Shown here: positions 48,766 to 61,719 of the stretch, one piece after another
Position numbering within the stretch: the stretch's first letter is position 1
How the letters are laid out: every line of letters starts with the position of its first letter
Assembly (NCBI GenBank): GCA_935421135.1
Contig: OW285194.1
Location: 6,646,376-6,710,375, forward strand
Length of the DNA stretch: 64,000 nt
Source of the DNA: Bugulina stolonifera
Taxonomy: Eukaryota; Bryozoa; Gymnolaemata; Cheilostomatida; Bugulidae
Reading direction: 5' to 3'
Translations under genes and position numbers: made by a program
The notes under the pieces: generated by a model
Told to the model about the DNA's origin: nothing
Seen by the model: only the letters and a program-made list of their open reading frames with translations
Databases searched by the model: none

Positions 48766-50274
48766 TTAGACCAGTGCTATATGAACCGGTAAACAGTTTC
48801 CAAATAAGCCTAATGTATATACCACATCAGTGTTCGAAGGCCCATTACTTACCCATCCATCACTTGTATAAATACAGCTCTGCTGGTTAATAAATGACAC
48901 ACACCAGTCTATTAGAAACCGAACCAGTTCAGTTCTACCAGCTTCATAACATTCTTCCACCAAATCCACAGTGAATTGTATCATCTAGAGCCATACAAGA
49001 TAATTGTTACAACACTGTATTATTGGGTAATAGGGAAACATAACAAGATAAATACATGTAGATCTCTTAAACCACATGCAGCTTGCGAGAAAGATAAAAA
49101 TGAAAAAAATATATCAATTAGAAGTGTGTTAGGTAACTAATATTCCTTCACTGTATCAGTAAGACCATAGTATCTTTACTATTATTAGTGAGAGGGCAGT
49201 TTTGTTCCATGTTTGCCTGCACTAACGATTGGAAACTCTAATGCTGCATTTGTACAAATCTACAATATCTATTGGTTTAAAAGGCCCTTTAACTGCATTC
49301 TGATTGTTGCGTATATTCAATGTAGCCTTTTCTATTTGGGTTGTTGTTCAATGTTCTATGTACATGTATTTGTGTTACAAAGGGTAAAGTTGTGTTCTCA
49401 TACCTACAATTCACCGGCTGATTCCATTCAACTTCACTAAAAACTGGTACCTTGAGTGCAACTATGCTAACAAGAAGCAGCTTTCTCGCTTAAACTACTT
49501 TTGAAAAGATTTGGGAGCTTCTACTGCTAAAATAGAAACCCAATGATTTTTCGCGCTTTTTGTATCACAGAACTTTTAGACTTTTCTAGGCCTTTTAATT
49601 GCTGACTTTAAGGAGTTACCTACAGTGATTACCTACTAGGTAAATCCCGGCAGCAGCAGTGCAAAAAAGAGATCTTTTGGATGCGCTCAATGTGTCATTG
49701 TAACACATATTATAACCTCACTAAGTGCACAACCTCTTTCATGATCTATCGGCTGTCCGAGAACATTCATAAAATTGATATCTGGTGGCAACACTCATAC
49801 CTCGGATATTTGATGCCATGTGACATTGTTTTTATGTGACTTTGCTACTTTATAAGTTGGATGTTGTTCCAAGTATTTCACAAATATTCCACCATCTTTG
49901 TACTTCTTTATATCACATCTTGGATAAAGTCTCTCTAGGAAAAAACCATGTGTCGGTGTCAATGAAATGCATGTAATCGTGTTTCAGAAAAAAACTTTCT
50001 GGATTTAAGGTGTTGCTCAATGAAGCATCTTGCTACATTGAACTTTGAATTACCATACCATGTTATGTTGTTTAGAGCTAAGAGTAGGGTATCAGGCACT
50101 TATTCCTGGCCTTGGATTCTTCCAGGTATTGAGTATGACTAGTGTTAGCGCCAAGCAGTCCAACCTCTCCCCACTACTCTAACTGTTTGCTTAGCTATAG
50201 GAACCAGTCCCACAGCACCAACTCTTGCACCAACTCTGAGTACTCCAGTGGTTACTTTTGGCATGGGAGGCCAT

Positions 50275-52252
50275 GCAGTGACGACAAACGTCACAACTGT
50301 CACAACACCGACAAACGTCACAAAAGTGCACCGACAAACGTCACAACACCGACAAACGTCACAATAATTTTTCGACAAACGTCACAACACCGACAAACGT
50401 CACAACAATTTTTCGACAAACGTCACAACACCGACAAACGTCACAAAGGTTCAACGACAAACGTCACAATGCCAACAAATATCACAAATTTTTATTAAAA
50501 TAGCACCATAACACCAAAAAATAATGCTTTTTGTCTTGATTTACCCTTCAATTCGATTATTTTTGTTTGTCGTATTTTCAGAACTGAATAAAACCGAAGA
50601 TAGTTAAAAGCAGAGTGTGACAACTCCCAATAAAGAACATGAAATTAGCAATTCAATTTTTTTGTTACAAACCAATACAACTGAGCAGAAGTAGATCTGC
50701 TTCTGCCCAACCGTCTTCACTTTTAGCGAAAAAATTCAATTGTTAATTTAGTATCCTCTATTGGGAGTTGTCTCACTCTGCTGTTAACTATGCAGCCTAT
50801 ATAATGAATTCATTTAATAAGTTAAAATCACTCAATACTACTGTAACCACACGTATTTTAATAATATGCATGTACATGCATGATATAAGTATAACATGTT
50901 AATAAAGACTGAAACAAGTCATTACTGAATGGCAACAATGATTGTAGCAAAATGGGCAAGGGTCACTCAATAAGGATGAAAACACCAGCTATTACCAGAT
51001 ATGGGCAAGCCAAACGAAATATCCTTTAATGGCCATTTAACTATATAGAAATCGCATTGAGTCACATTCTGGTCAAAGGGCCGAAGTGCCTACGTTTTAC
51101 ATCACATTTGTACACATAGCCTAGGTCTCACACACACCACCACTCCTCTAAATTAAAAATACCATGCAGCCGGCAACAGATTTAAAGGGAATATGTTATG
51201 ACACCTTAGTCTGGGAACCATCTGCTTCTAGAATATGAAGACAGGTGGAACTCTCCTGCCTATTTATCACTATTAAATGTATAACTATAATTGTAGATTC
51301 CTTGTTTACAAAGTACATCACTGTATAACTAAATGTAAGGATCTACACAAAATTAAAAATATATGCTACTCTACTACTAGACATAGTGCTACACAATGTT
51401 TTGATATAATTTGTTTTTTCGGAAATAATTTGCTCTCAATTTCAAATTGACAAAATTGTCCAATAAAAAATCGTATCAAAAACTGAGATGCAACTCGATG
51501 CGATTATCATATTGGAAAATAACCTCTATCCTATAATTCGTTTAGCCTGACAATTCCAGGCAATAACTGGTGTTTTTATCTTACCTGAGTGATCCTAGCT
51601 ATTCGTATTTTGCTACAATCATTGTTGTCATCCAGTAAAGACTTGTTTAACCAACATGTTATATGCATGTGTGCTATTATACGAGTATATACATGTAGTT
51701 AGTATTAAATGATTATTAATAATCGTTATATAGACTGCACAGTTAACAGCAGAGTATGACAACTCCACATAGAAGACATTAAATTATCGATTCAATTTTT
51801 TCGCTAAAAATCAAGACAGCTGAGCAGAAGCAAATCTACTTCTGCACAGTTGTCTTGGTTTTTGGCAGAAAAATTGAATCCTTAATTCCATTTTCTCAAT
51901 TGGGAGTTGTCACACTCTGCTTTTAACTATCTTCGGTTTTCTTCAGTTTTTAAAACACAGCAACCAATAATCGAATTGAAGGGTAAATCAAAGCAAAAAG
52001 CATTATTTTTTGGTGTTATGGTGTTGTTTTATTGAAAATTTGTGATATTTGTTGGCATTGTGACGTTTGTCGTCGAACCTTTGTGAAGTTTGTCGGTGTT
52101 GTGACGTTTGTCGAAAAATTGTTGTGACGTTTGTCGGTGTTGTGACGTTTGTCGAAAAATTATTGTGACGTTTGTCGGTGTTGTGACGTTTGTCGAAAAA
52201 TTGTTGTGACGTTTGTCGGTGTTGTGACAGTTGTGACGTTTGTCGTCACTAC
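50275..52252. mobile_element. Foldback transposable element, 1,978 bases
   Basis: The whole element is one long imperfect inverted repeat with arms of about 740 bases and a centre of about 500 bases. Its ends are GYAGTGACGACAAACGTCAC and the reverse complement, flanked by AGGCCAT on both sides (50268-50274 and 52253-52259), a probable 7-base target duplication. Each arm begins with a tandem array of CGACAAACGTCACAACAC-type units (50278-50480 and 52048-52249). It then has a spacer and a nested palindrome starting GCAGAGTGTGACAACTCCC (about 50612-50785 and 51745-51930). No transposase is encoded. It sits in intron 2 of gene F, between exons 3 and 2. Confidence 0.8.
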
Positions 52253-55200
52253 AGGCCATCTTGGTCAGCCCACTACCTCATTGTGTGTTTACAGGTCTTT
52301 CGGGTGGGTTTGCCCCCTCTTGCCTCGGTATTAGCCTCTTTTGTTTAGTCAGCTGGTTCTGACTCTTTCTCCCCTGCACTCTGGCCTATGTGCTTCACGG
52401 CAGCACTTCAGCTACCCATATTGACACAATAATCTTAGCTTCACATGACATATCCTTTATGAAACTCTGTTTGTTAAAACTCAGCTATCTCCTAGGATTT
52501 TTTTCAGAAATTTTCCAGATTTCTTAGAAAACTACCAAATGTGCAATATAATATTTTTTGACTTAACCTTGTTGTTATTGTAGCACGCTCAAATAATTTA
52601 AACATACGTTGTACATGTACCTTACATGCATTTCTGTTGTAGCAGTTAACATCTACGTGTACATGTACATAGCAAAAAGAATGTAAATTGTCAAATCTCT
52701 CATTACTTAGTGCTTTATTGATTTTCATTTGCACTTCTGCTTTCACAGTACACTGAAGCAACTCAATCTTCACCAACAGCGCAGCAAGATATCAGTTACA
52801 GTATTAAATAGTGCAGGTTCAACACATCAGGTTAGTGAGTTGGCATGCTATGCACTAGCTATTTCACTGTATTTCAGCGATCCAATAAACAAATTCAAAA
52901 ATATTGATAATATTTTGCACCAAGTATAAATTTTTGTGGTTTAGGAATATTATCTTAGCATCTTAACAATGTTAGTAAATGTGGAAAAATTCGATAAAAT
53001 TTAATACTGATCAGTCATGAACTAAAGCTAACATCTAAAAATTTAGACTTATGTTCAACATAACTATTTTAAAATTTGGGATCATTATAGTATAACTATG
53101 ATGAAAGAATTATCTTTATAATAACACAATGTCTGCCCTGACATCCACTCCTATGATGACAGCAACCATCAGTCTATCTTTCAGAAATGGGCAGCAGTGG
53201 ACAGAAATTATCATGCTTATACTAATGAATTAACTGACTGTTTTCTAGTTTGTGGAAATAGATCTTTAGATTAAATACCTGGTGAAAAGACTATTTTTGA
53301 ATAATCTGAGGACTTTACTATCATCCTCTCAATTTCTTTGATGCGCTGTTCTTTCTTCAAGAAAGTGCTGATCGTTGCTTCGAAGCTTTCTAGTGCAACA
53401 CCCCCATTTTTCTTTAACCTGCAAGTCATCATACTGCATATCGATAGTCTTGCCCAATGAACTATAAACTGAAGCTATTTTTCCAACACAAATGATTAAT
53501 TACTATAGGACTACTCGTACGTAGTGGAGACTTGCGCAAGACTTAATAAGTGTCTTTGTATTTTATTGCTTACCATATTGCATTTTAGAGTCTTTCACTG
53601 GCTATTATCAATAAAATATATGAAGATAAACACTTTGTTCTGGACCAACTCTTATTAGCACACATATATAAAGTACACGTATATTACACAATTGGCAGTG
53701 TAGACAGATATTAATATTATTTAGGTGATAGTTTACATGTACATATAGATGGCAGTACTGGTTATTTCTGTAGAGTCCATGTTGCTGAATAATATTTATA
53801 TGACTAATCCGATTGGCTGATGTTTTCTCAAATCATAATCAGTGTTCGATCAATTGATCTTGCTATGAAACTCAAAGAGAGGTGAGCTTACACATGAGTA
53901 TGTGTAGAACTACATGGATATTGCAGTAACAACCTACCTGTATATATACACATGTAAAGATTATGTTATCTAAAACACTCTTCTTGTCTCTGTATTAGCT
54001 TATGCTTGTTTGTACATTTTATCTAAATGCACTGTAGTTGTGTTAGCTCATTGCACTAATCGTGTAGGATGCACTCCTGATACAAATTTCTAGAGTATTT
54101 TACAATTTCATCATTGCTGGGTTTTGATCATCACTAAACATGATCATGATTTGACTCTGTTACTTTGATTAGTTGATTCATAGATTTGTGGCTATTTAGG
54201 AAATGTTCCAAAAACTTTCGTTCAGGGGACTACTCTTTAAGAATAATTATATTGTTTACCTGTGTGTGATAGCAGCTAGTACTACTCCCATAGTGAAACC
54301 AGTATCATTAGGAGACTCAGTATTTGAACACATTTCATCTATCTTATTACCAGATTTAAAGTCCGGATGGTTCTCTAAATCAGGTGCTTCCAGTGGAATT
54401 TACCTATTGTACCAAAACTCTTCTTACTAGATGTTTGTGGTATTACTTATGTTGATTTCAACAATAAAAATTGTGCATAACTGTAAAAACAATATAACGC
54501 CAACAAAAGTGATTCAGTTATGTCGTAACAAGCTACGGCTTAAAAATATTTAGCTGGTAAAAACTGGACTGACAGTGAAATACATGTACATGTAATTGCA
54601 CCCGAAGTAATATTGACTTTTAGGCGAAACATGTTTAATGTGTAGTCAACTACTAGGTATTTGGTTCGAGGTTTGGTGCAGCATAACCTTTCAGTACAAT
54701 GTACAGCTACTATAATATTATGTAAGATAGTATGTTTGTGGGGGCTGGCTGTTAATGTACATGCAGATGAAATATTCCAATATTATTGCTGCGCAACATG
54801 ACCCCGCTGTGAAGTATTTAGACAATATCACTACAAGTAGAATTGTGCTCTGTTACATGCTACAAATCTAGAATGAATGGAGCACCTAAAAAACTGTCTA
54901 TCTTCAGACACATTTGGTGCAATAGTTTAAAAACTTTTGAATCAATTTTCCCCAAGAAGTTTTGCACCTCAAAAGTTTGTGCATGTGCCTACAGAAACAT
55001 ATTCACTTTCAAATGGTGGCTAACAACATTTACATGTGTAATAATAATGGTCCATTTAAAGTGGAAGTAGCCCCAAAGGCAGTGCAGTCATCCTGAGTTG
55101 ATCTCTCTTGTATGGGCAGAAAGACATTATTGGATATCATTTATGCTAAATTTAGTTATTCAGTTCTCTGCCGACTCTAATATTGTTTTGCTACAAGTAT

Positions 55201-55714
55201 GTCATGTATATTTTAGAACAATGCCAGAAAACAAGCTATCCGCTACCTCTATCCACTCATGGAAGTTTGTAGAAAGAGGAAGAAATTTTCTTCTCATTTT
55301 AGTACACTCTAAAATAAATGAGAAGTTCTTTTGCTAATTTCACTTCCTTCATGTTTGAAATAAAAAACAAGTGAATGCATGTGGCTAAGTATCATGTTAT
55401 CAAAATTGTAGAAAGAATTTATAAACCCTTACAGGCCATTAACAGATAAGTTATTAAATAAAAACCTTTTCATGTGCTTTATTTTATAACAAAGTTAACT
55501 GGGTTACTCAGATGACATAGACTACCTTTGTTTGAGATTAATTTGTGGCTGGTTACATCATCTGGCAGACCTTGTTGAATATGGTCAACTAAGCACTATT
55601 CAAAAAGCTATTCAGCTCTTGATTGGTTTTAGTCAATTTTGGAAATTCGTCCTCTTAAAAATGATTTTCTGTCATTCACATAAACCATACCATTGAAAAC
55701 TATGAAGTTGCCTC

Positions 55715-58700
55715 TTAATTTGTGTATTTATGATTACTAGCGTAATGCCCTGCTAAAGACTCACAACTAGGATAAAACTTTTCACAACTTGGAAACATGC
55801 ACGAAAAGAAAGAACAACATTTGCACTTGGCTAAACCGTATTTGTTAATCGAGTTATATTGACAAGAACTCTTTTGTCCACACTTTTCACAAACTTTGTT
55901 GAAGAGCTTCAAGTTTGACTTTACATGTTCATCTGTGATGGCTCCTTCGCGGCCAGTTTCATGAAGTCCCAAATGTCTAGACATCATTCGATCCTTGGTC
56001 ATTGCACGGCCACATATCAAGCACATTATTAATTTACTCTTATCACAAGATGGTACCAAGCATCTACTCAGAAAGTTTCCATGTCTTTCCATATCAGTAA
56101 TATTTTTACACGCACATCTAAGCAAACAAAGCTCTCTAGATTTATCTTTAGTAACTTGGGTGTCTTGAAAAGAAGTTGTTCTTTTTAAATGCTTCTTCTG
56201 ACCATGTACCTTAATTGTGTCATATTTACCAAACTTCTCGCAGTTTGGATACCCGCACATGTAGATATTGCACAGTTTGCAGTGTTGGGTAACCTTTGAT
56301 TCAAGGCAGCTTGTGCCTTTGCACTTCCTGCAAATCGCATTGTACAGCGAAGTGTTTGCTTTGATGTGCTCTTCTGTAATTGCACTGCTATTGTTCACTT
56401 TATGTGTAGAAATGTGGCCAAGCCTAGCTCTTTTGACAACAGTCAAACAACATATTAAACATGTAGCCTTTTGACAATGTCGGCTGTCACAAATACCTAA
56501 AAAATTTCCTTCCCTTTTCTCATTCATGGCACCACATGAACATCTCAATAGCATTAACTCTGTCTCTTTGGTGAGAACTTGTCGATCTCTATCTCCAGAG
56601 TATACTTTGCTTTTTTCAAAAGTATTGACTCCAGAATCTATTTCCTGTGCACACTTTGTTCTGAAAGTTACATCCGTAGTCTTTCTTTCTGATGGATTTA
56701 TTGATGAATCAGAAGATGACAGACTTATATGATCTTCTTTATCATCTCTTGCGGTCTCCATGAGTTTTCTTTCAGATAAATCCCTTGATGGATGAATTGT
56801 GACACCAGAATGAGGATCCGATGGTGGTGGCTCGGAGGAGGGTAGAGCAGTCAGTATGTCAGCCTGTCACAAATTAAAAGCATTATGCAGTATATAGCAG
56901 GGTGCATTCCCTATTGTACAATAGATAAACAGAAAATATTCAGAAATAATAATTTACTTTATTCAGTAATGCCCAGTGAGGCATGCCTAGTAATAATATT
57001 GGTTGTAAACAATGGAATTCATATCCAAAGTAAGCATTAGTCACCCCTGTATTGGGCTAACATGCTTGCTTTGTTCTGCAAAACTTTTTCAGCTTTGGAA
57101 CCATGGTAGGGATATTTTCTAGAACCCTGTTTTTTCTGGATGACATTTGATTTTTATTTACCCATCCATCACTTGTATATATACAGCTCTGCTGGTTAAT
57201 AAATGACACACTCCAGTCTACCAGAAATTCAACTAGTTCAGTTCTACCAGCTTCATAACATTCTTCTACCAAATCCACTGTGAACCTGATGATCTGAAAT
57301 CAATCAATTGTAAATTGGTTCAATGTAAAATAACACAAAGGCACTGAAATACAGTGTGTGTATAATACTCATGTTGCTTGTTTTGCTCTTGCTGCCTCTA
57401 GTAACTGCATATAATACAGGTACACGTATATACACAATGTGCTAGAAGCTAGAAACTAGAAGCACCCTAGGTCAGGTGAAGCCGGAAACTGTGACTGTCT
57501 ACAGAAATCATTAGATTTGTTAGTAATGGCAATGTTAGTAACAACCATACTTCTGCTATTTGATACCAGGTGACATTGTTGCAATGTAACACTGATACTC
57601 TATAAGTAGGATGCTGTTCCAGGAACCTGACGAACCTTTCCCCATCTGTATATTTCTCTATATCACATCTGTGGTAGCTTCTGTCTGAGAAATCAAATGA
57701 AAAGACATTATAATATGCTACACAGTAGACACTCAGTTCTACCTGTAGAATGAATCGACTAAGATTTGGTCATCATGTTGTAATGGTTTCTGTGATTTGG
57801 TGCGGTCGTCCTTGGACGACTATCGACCCAAAAATGAAGTGCCTATGAGTGGTAATAGGACTTCGCATTACATGAAAGATCGAGCGGTCTCAGTAGCCCA
57901 AATACTACCAAAGACGACCCATCTGATCTCAAATCCGACCTTCAGACTATACAATGAAAGAGAGTAGTTTGACCTAGTAGGCGGTTCGCTAAGCGAATGA
58001 CCTAGTAAAAGGAAGAGAAAGTCCCTGTATAAAGTATAGATGTGTCTTTATTGAAAGCCAAGTGTAGACTGAGACAATGAACAGTAAAACAGTGCCCTTT
58101 ATATAGTATAAGGACTTCCGGCCGACGTGACGTCGGGAAAAGACGACGTGTGGTCGTCCGGAAGTTGCGCAACAAGATGGCTGCCGGAAGCCCGACGGCC
58201 GACCCAAAATAGGTCGGGTTCTACAAAAGTTGCTTATAATGGTCCAATTCATGTACAAAATGAATATCAATGGATTCTGAGAGGTCGGGCCTCTGTACAT
58301 GGGTATAAAAGGCATTAAAAAGACTTAGTAACATTCATGCAGTTATATACAGTTATATAGTGGAACAATACATGAATAAGTAGTGAGTATGAGCACATGG
58401 AGACACGTATATAGACAGTAATTAATGGTTTGGACATGCAATACAGTTAAAGGTAAGTATACGAACACTAATTATGAGAATGTGAGTGTCAGATGAGTAG
58501 CGCTATAACAACTACTGAGCACTTAAGGTGCGATGGAGCTTCGTCCGGGAGTTGGAGTCGTATACAAATGTCCTGTACCATCACAATGTTTTAAGTGTAT
58601 AATTGCAAACCTTGTTTTTATTTAAGTGACAGAAATATAGTGAAAAAAAATTATATTTTAAGAAACTGAATATTTCATATTATGATTTTACCCGGTAAAC

Positions 58701-59397
58701 AGAGTATTTCTAAATAGTCAGAGTGTACCGTTGAATCTTGATAATTGATACCAAAGAAAGAGTGGTATTTTTCCATGTACTCTGGTAAAGCTTTATTGAA
58801 TTCTTCTTTGTTTAACCTGCCAAACAGAGCTTAATATGGTCATATTACCATCAAGGTCATGACACAGTAATCAGATTGCTAGCTAGGCAAATGTACTCAT
58901 AGGTTGGCTTCTCTTTTCAACTGCAGTGATAATCTGGAGAAGAAACTACACGTGTAAATTGCTAAAAATATTCTAGCAAGTTCTGATTATTTTGTACAAA
59001 GACAGGTAACCTTACGACTAAAAACCTCATTTAGTTAGTTAGATTTAACGATATGAAGGTAACAGGTTGTCACTGTATAATTCATTTTAACACTAATTAG
59101 TTGAATGATGAATAACAAGACAAGATGTATTTTTATATTTGTGTTGACTCCTTATATTTCGATGTAATTATATCTTTACATTCCTCTGATGATGATGCGA
59201 GGATATACATCGGAATATAAGGAGTCAACAAAATGTAAAAATGTGTCTCGTCTTATTATTCGCTCGCTCGCACCAACATTTTCCAATCAGTTGAATGAAT
59301 TTCAGTTGGAAGCAATGACCAGTGTAAATAAACATTACCTGGAATGAATACAAGCCAGAAGTATTTGTTTAGTAGATAAATTAGATGCAGATTCCAT
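55715..59397 (-). CDS. Family member G: helical N-terminal domain plus twin Cys/His modules (intact)
   Basis: Exons: 59397-59339, 58816-58692, 57684-57551, 57293-57162 and 56863-55715 (stop), phases 2, 1, 0, 0, about 532 residues. Exon 2 is 125 bases rather than 134-140 but keeps phase. Exon 4 encodes FINQQSCIYTSDGW. The linker is rich in Ser, Asp and Glu. Module 1 starts LLRCSCGAMNEKREGNFLG and module 2 LLRCACKNITDMERHGNFL, which has a longer spacer before the third Cys. The C-terminus is CKCCSFFSCMFPSC followed by a His pair. Intron 2 carries a complete solo LTR. A possible AATAAA is the complement of 55478-55483. This is the most diverged intact copy relative to B and D. Function is unknown. 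Confidence 0.82.
56941..57060 (+). repeat. Dispersed 130-base repeat, copy 3
   Basis: The third copy of the family at 33427-33560 and 48614-48765: AATAATTTACTTTATTCAGT, a CCTAGTAATAATATTG block and AAGCATTAGTCA. It lies in intron 4 of gene G, the same intron as the copy in F, so it may have been copied along with the gene rather than inserted separately. Confidence 0.6.
57779..58585 (-). mobile_element. Solo LTR, 807 bases, in intron 2 of gene G
   Basis: It starts TGTAATGGT and ends ACCATCACA, giving the TG...CA ends and short inverted termini of an LTR. ATGT flanks it on both sides (57775-57778 and 58586-58589), a probable 4-base target duplication. On the minus strand it has ATACTATATAAAGGGCAC as TATA box, then AATAAAGACAC as polyadenylation signal further along. 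No internal retroelement sequence is present, so the element was reduced by LTR-LTR recombination. A diverged relative lies at 22538-23085. Confidence 0.78.
59109..59262. mobile_element. Palindromic MITE with 55-base arms
   Basis: The left arm runs GAATAACAAGACAAGATGTA through TTGACTCCTTATATTTCGAT; the right arm is its near-perfect reverse complement, ending CTCGTCTTATTATTC. The loop contains CCTCTGATGATGATGCGAGG, close to the centre of the element at 8573-8735, so both are probably the same family. It lies about 250 bases past gene G exon 2, within intron 1. Confidence 0.65.
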
Positions 59398-60187
59398 GAT
59401 TCTCTGATCTATCCACAATATGTTTAGTTGAATAGATTTGTAATATTATTGTAGTTAGGCAGCATTTGCCAGCAAATAGGCTGCTTTTACTATCACACTA
59501 CTCACTTTTCTTAGTTATTGTTTATCAACAGGTTGAACGAACAAATATCTTAGAAATGTCAACAATTTGAAAATGGTATTCAACAAAGAAAACTAGATTT
59601 ATGATTGTGAGCAAAAATGTCTTGTTCTATTAACTTACCACTATTTATGTGCTGTAATAGTAGTAATGCTCCTTTCCATCTACATAATATACAGTTTTGT
59701 CTTACTATATTAATTTGATATCTTAAGATTGCATTAATCAAACAAACTTATTTAACCAGTTGCAACATGAAGATAATCTCTACCCATGGATAACTGCAAC
59801 TGCTATGACATGTTTCGTCCTTGGTGAAACGTGTGTTTCTAAAAACTCAGAATCTATAATTTGATCTTAGTTGGTTTCATTGCAAAATTTATGTTCTCTC
59901 AATTCATCTTCATATGAAATAAAAGTGTAGCTATTATTATGCTGCCTACATGCTGCCAACCTACAGGAACTGTAAATTTGTAAAGTAGTGTGACTGTCAA
60001 TTGGCAAATTTGGAAATTACACTGGTTTATGGGTGTTCAGGCATAAGCAATGCTTGCTGTGAAGAGAAACCCCCTTGTTTAAAAAAAAATATTCTACAAT
60101 TACCAAGCTACCAGTGCTACCAGCTGTTGCAAGGTTGCTTTGGAATTTAGTGGATTTATTATTTATGATTTATAGTGCAATGGTAAG

Positions 60188-61215
60188 CTAATGAATCACA
60201 CCTGGTATAAAACTTTTGGCGCCTGGACACATGTACAGAAAAGAGCTGCAACATTCACATTTGGCTAAAGTGTGCTGTCTCAGCTTGTTATATTGAACAG
60301 CGCTGCTGCTCTGCTGGCCACACTTTGCACACACTTTTTTGAAGAGCTTCGAGTTCAACTTCACATGTTCATCTGTGACAATATCCTTATTGTCAGTTTT
60401 ATGCAGCCCTAAATGCCTATGTCTCATATCAATCAGACTAGCAACTTATTCTTACCACAAGACACAACTTTACATCAGCTCAAGAAATTTACCGATTCTT
60501 TCAAAGTCAACGATATTCTTACAAGCGCATCTAAGCAAGTGAAGCTCTCTTAATTGCTTCTTAGTAGCCAAAGTTTCAGAAGACGGTATGTCATCGGAAC
60601 AATTTACTGCTTCCGGATACTTGTTACGGATATGTCCGTCAATAGTAGGGTAATGTTTACTAAACTTCCCACAGTTTGGATGCTCACATCTGAACCCTTT
60701 GCACAGTTTGCAGTGTGTTATGAGTAGATTATATTTTGATTCAAGGCAACTTGCTACTTTGCAGTTCGAACAAACAGCATTGCACAGTGAGGCATTCAAT
60801 TTTGTGTGCTCCTCTGTAATAGGACTATCTATATATTGACTTTGTGTTTGGAAATGTGACCACATCGACCAGTTTTGGTAGCAGTCAAACCACATATGGT
60901 ACACATTGCCTTTTCACAGTTATTGCCATCACAGAGGCCTAAGAAATTTCCTTCTCTTTTCTTGTTTATAGCACCACAGGAACATCTCAACAACAGCAAC
61001 TTTTTATTTTTGGTGCCAGCTACCCTATCGGTCTCTTCAAAACATGGCTCATTCTCCATACTAATGTCATCCTCAGAGCACTTTGTTCTGGAAGATTCAT
61101 CTAAACTAGATTTTACATCTTCTGTGAGATATTCTTCAGATTGACTATTTGGAGGAGTAGAAGCAATGTCTTGTTGTGGTGTTAGCAATAGTGGTAGGGT
61201 CGTCAGTATATCTGC
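60188..61215 (-). pseudogene. Family member H: decayed exon 5 only
   Basis: Exon 5 is recognisable from an acceptor at 61215 (ADILTTLPLLL, like the exon-5 start of G). It runs through a linker and module 1 (LLRCSCGAINKKREGNFLG) and then breaks. There is a frameshift after HKVN near 60835 and a stop in module 2 after RIGKFLELM. A deletion there removes the CGRAMTK-like segment, and an abnormal C-terminal end follows (stop near 60188). No exons 1-4 are found between 61216 and 62870. Closest to gene G. It is clearly a pseudogene derived from duplication of a G-like gene. Confidence 0.8.
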
Positions 61216-61719
61216 CTGTCATAAATTACATTATGCAGTTATGTTCGTCAAAAGTTTAGAACAATGGTGAAAGAGGAAATAACTCAGACATCTCAAGAAT
61301 TTAATAAAAGCTTACTCGTAACTTGCTATGAGTTTACCAGTTCTAGGTATCTAGTAGATTGCTATTACAATTTTAGCGGTTTTCTAGTACACTGTAGTTT
61401 ACTAGCTGTTTACTAGTGGTTGACTACAGCCTGTAGTTTACCAACTCATTATTGATGGAGCAGAAGTTTGAAGCAGTTGTACACAAGTGAAATCTGTGGC
61501 CAATGTGAGGATTTCGTACCTCTAAAACATGTATCCGTGTTTGCAGCCCTAAAATGAACCTGAAAATGATGACAATTATTTACATGAAGACAAGTTTTTC
61601 ACTTAAGAGGTAGATAATTGCAGTGCGATCCTTCTTACAGAGTCTTTGCTTGATTGATTCATTATGTTTGATTCAGTAATGTAATCAAGATTCTCTGGTT
61701 GGGTAATATTTTTCTCAGC

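Larger units (their letters stand above)
46950..54333 (-). pseudogene. Family member F: complete gene with one in-frame stop
   Basis: Exons: 54333-54260, 53418-53279, 49934-49801, 48984-48853 and 48137-46950, phases 2, 1, 0, 0. It would encode about 555 residues if the stop were read through or absent. A TAG at 47762-47760 replaces the Lys codon of KRKGNF in module 1 (AAG in E). Both sides stay in the same frame and all other Cys/His positions look normal. The linker has a tandem DARDARDARD repeat from 9-base units. Exon 1 reads MCSNTESPNDTGFTMG. Intron 2 is 3.3 kb because it holds the foldback element at 50275-52252; intron 4 holds a dispersed repeat. It may be a very recent pseudogene, a polymorphism, a truncated N-terminal protein or a base error. 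Confidence 0.77.

Noticed and set aside
50142..50498. Plus-strand frame of 118 residues rich in DKRHN and TNVT repeats, and its mirror at 52029-52259
   Set aside because: These are translations of the tandem CGACAAACGTCACAACAC array in the foldback element arms, open in both strands and at both ends of the element.
50275..52252. CRISPR-like array of regularly spaced repeats
   Set aside because: Units are contiguous or separated by very short AT spacers, occur inverted at the other end of the element, and the genome is eukaryotic; they are transposon tip repeats.
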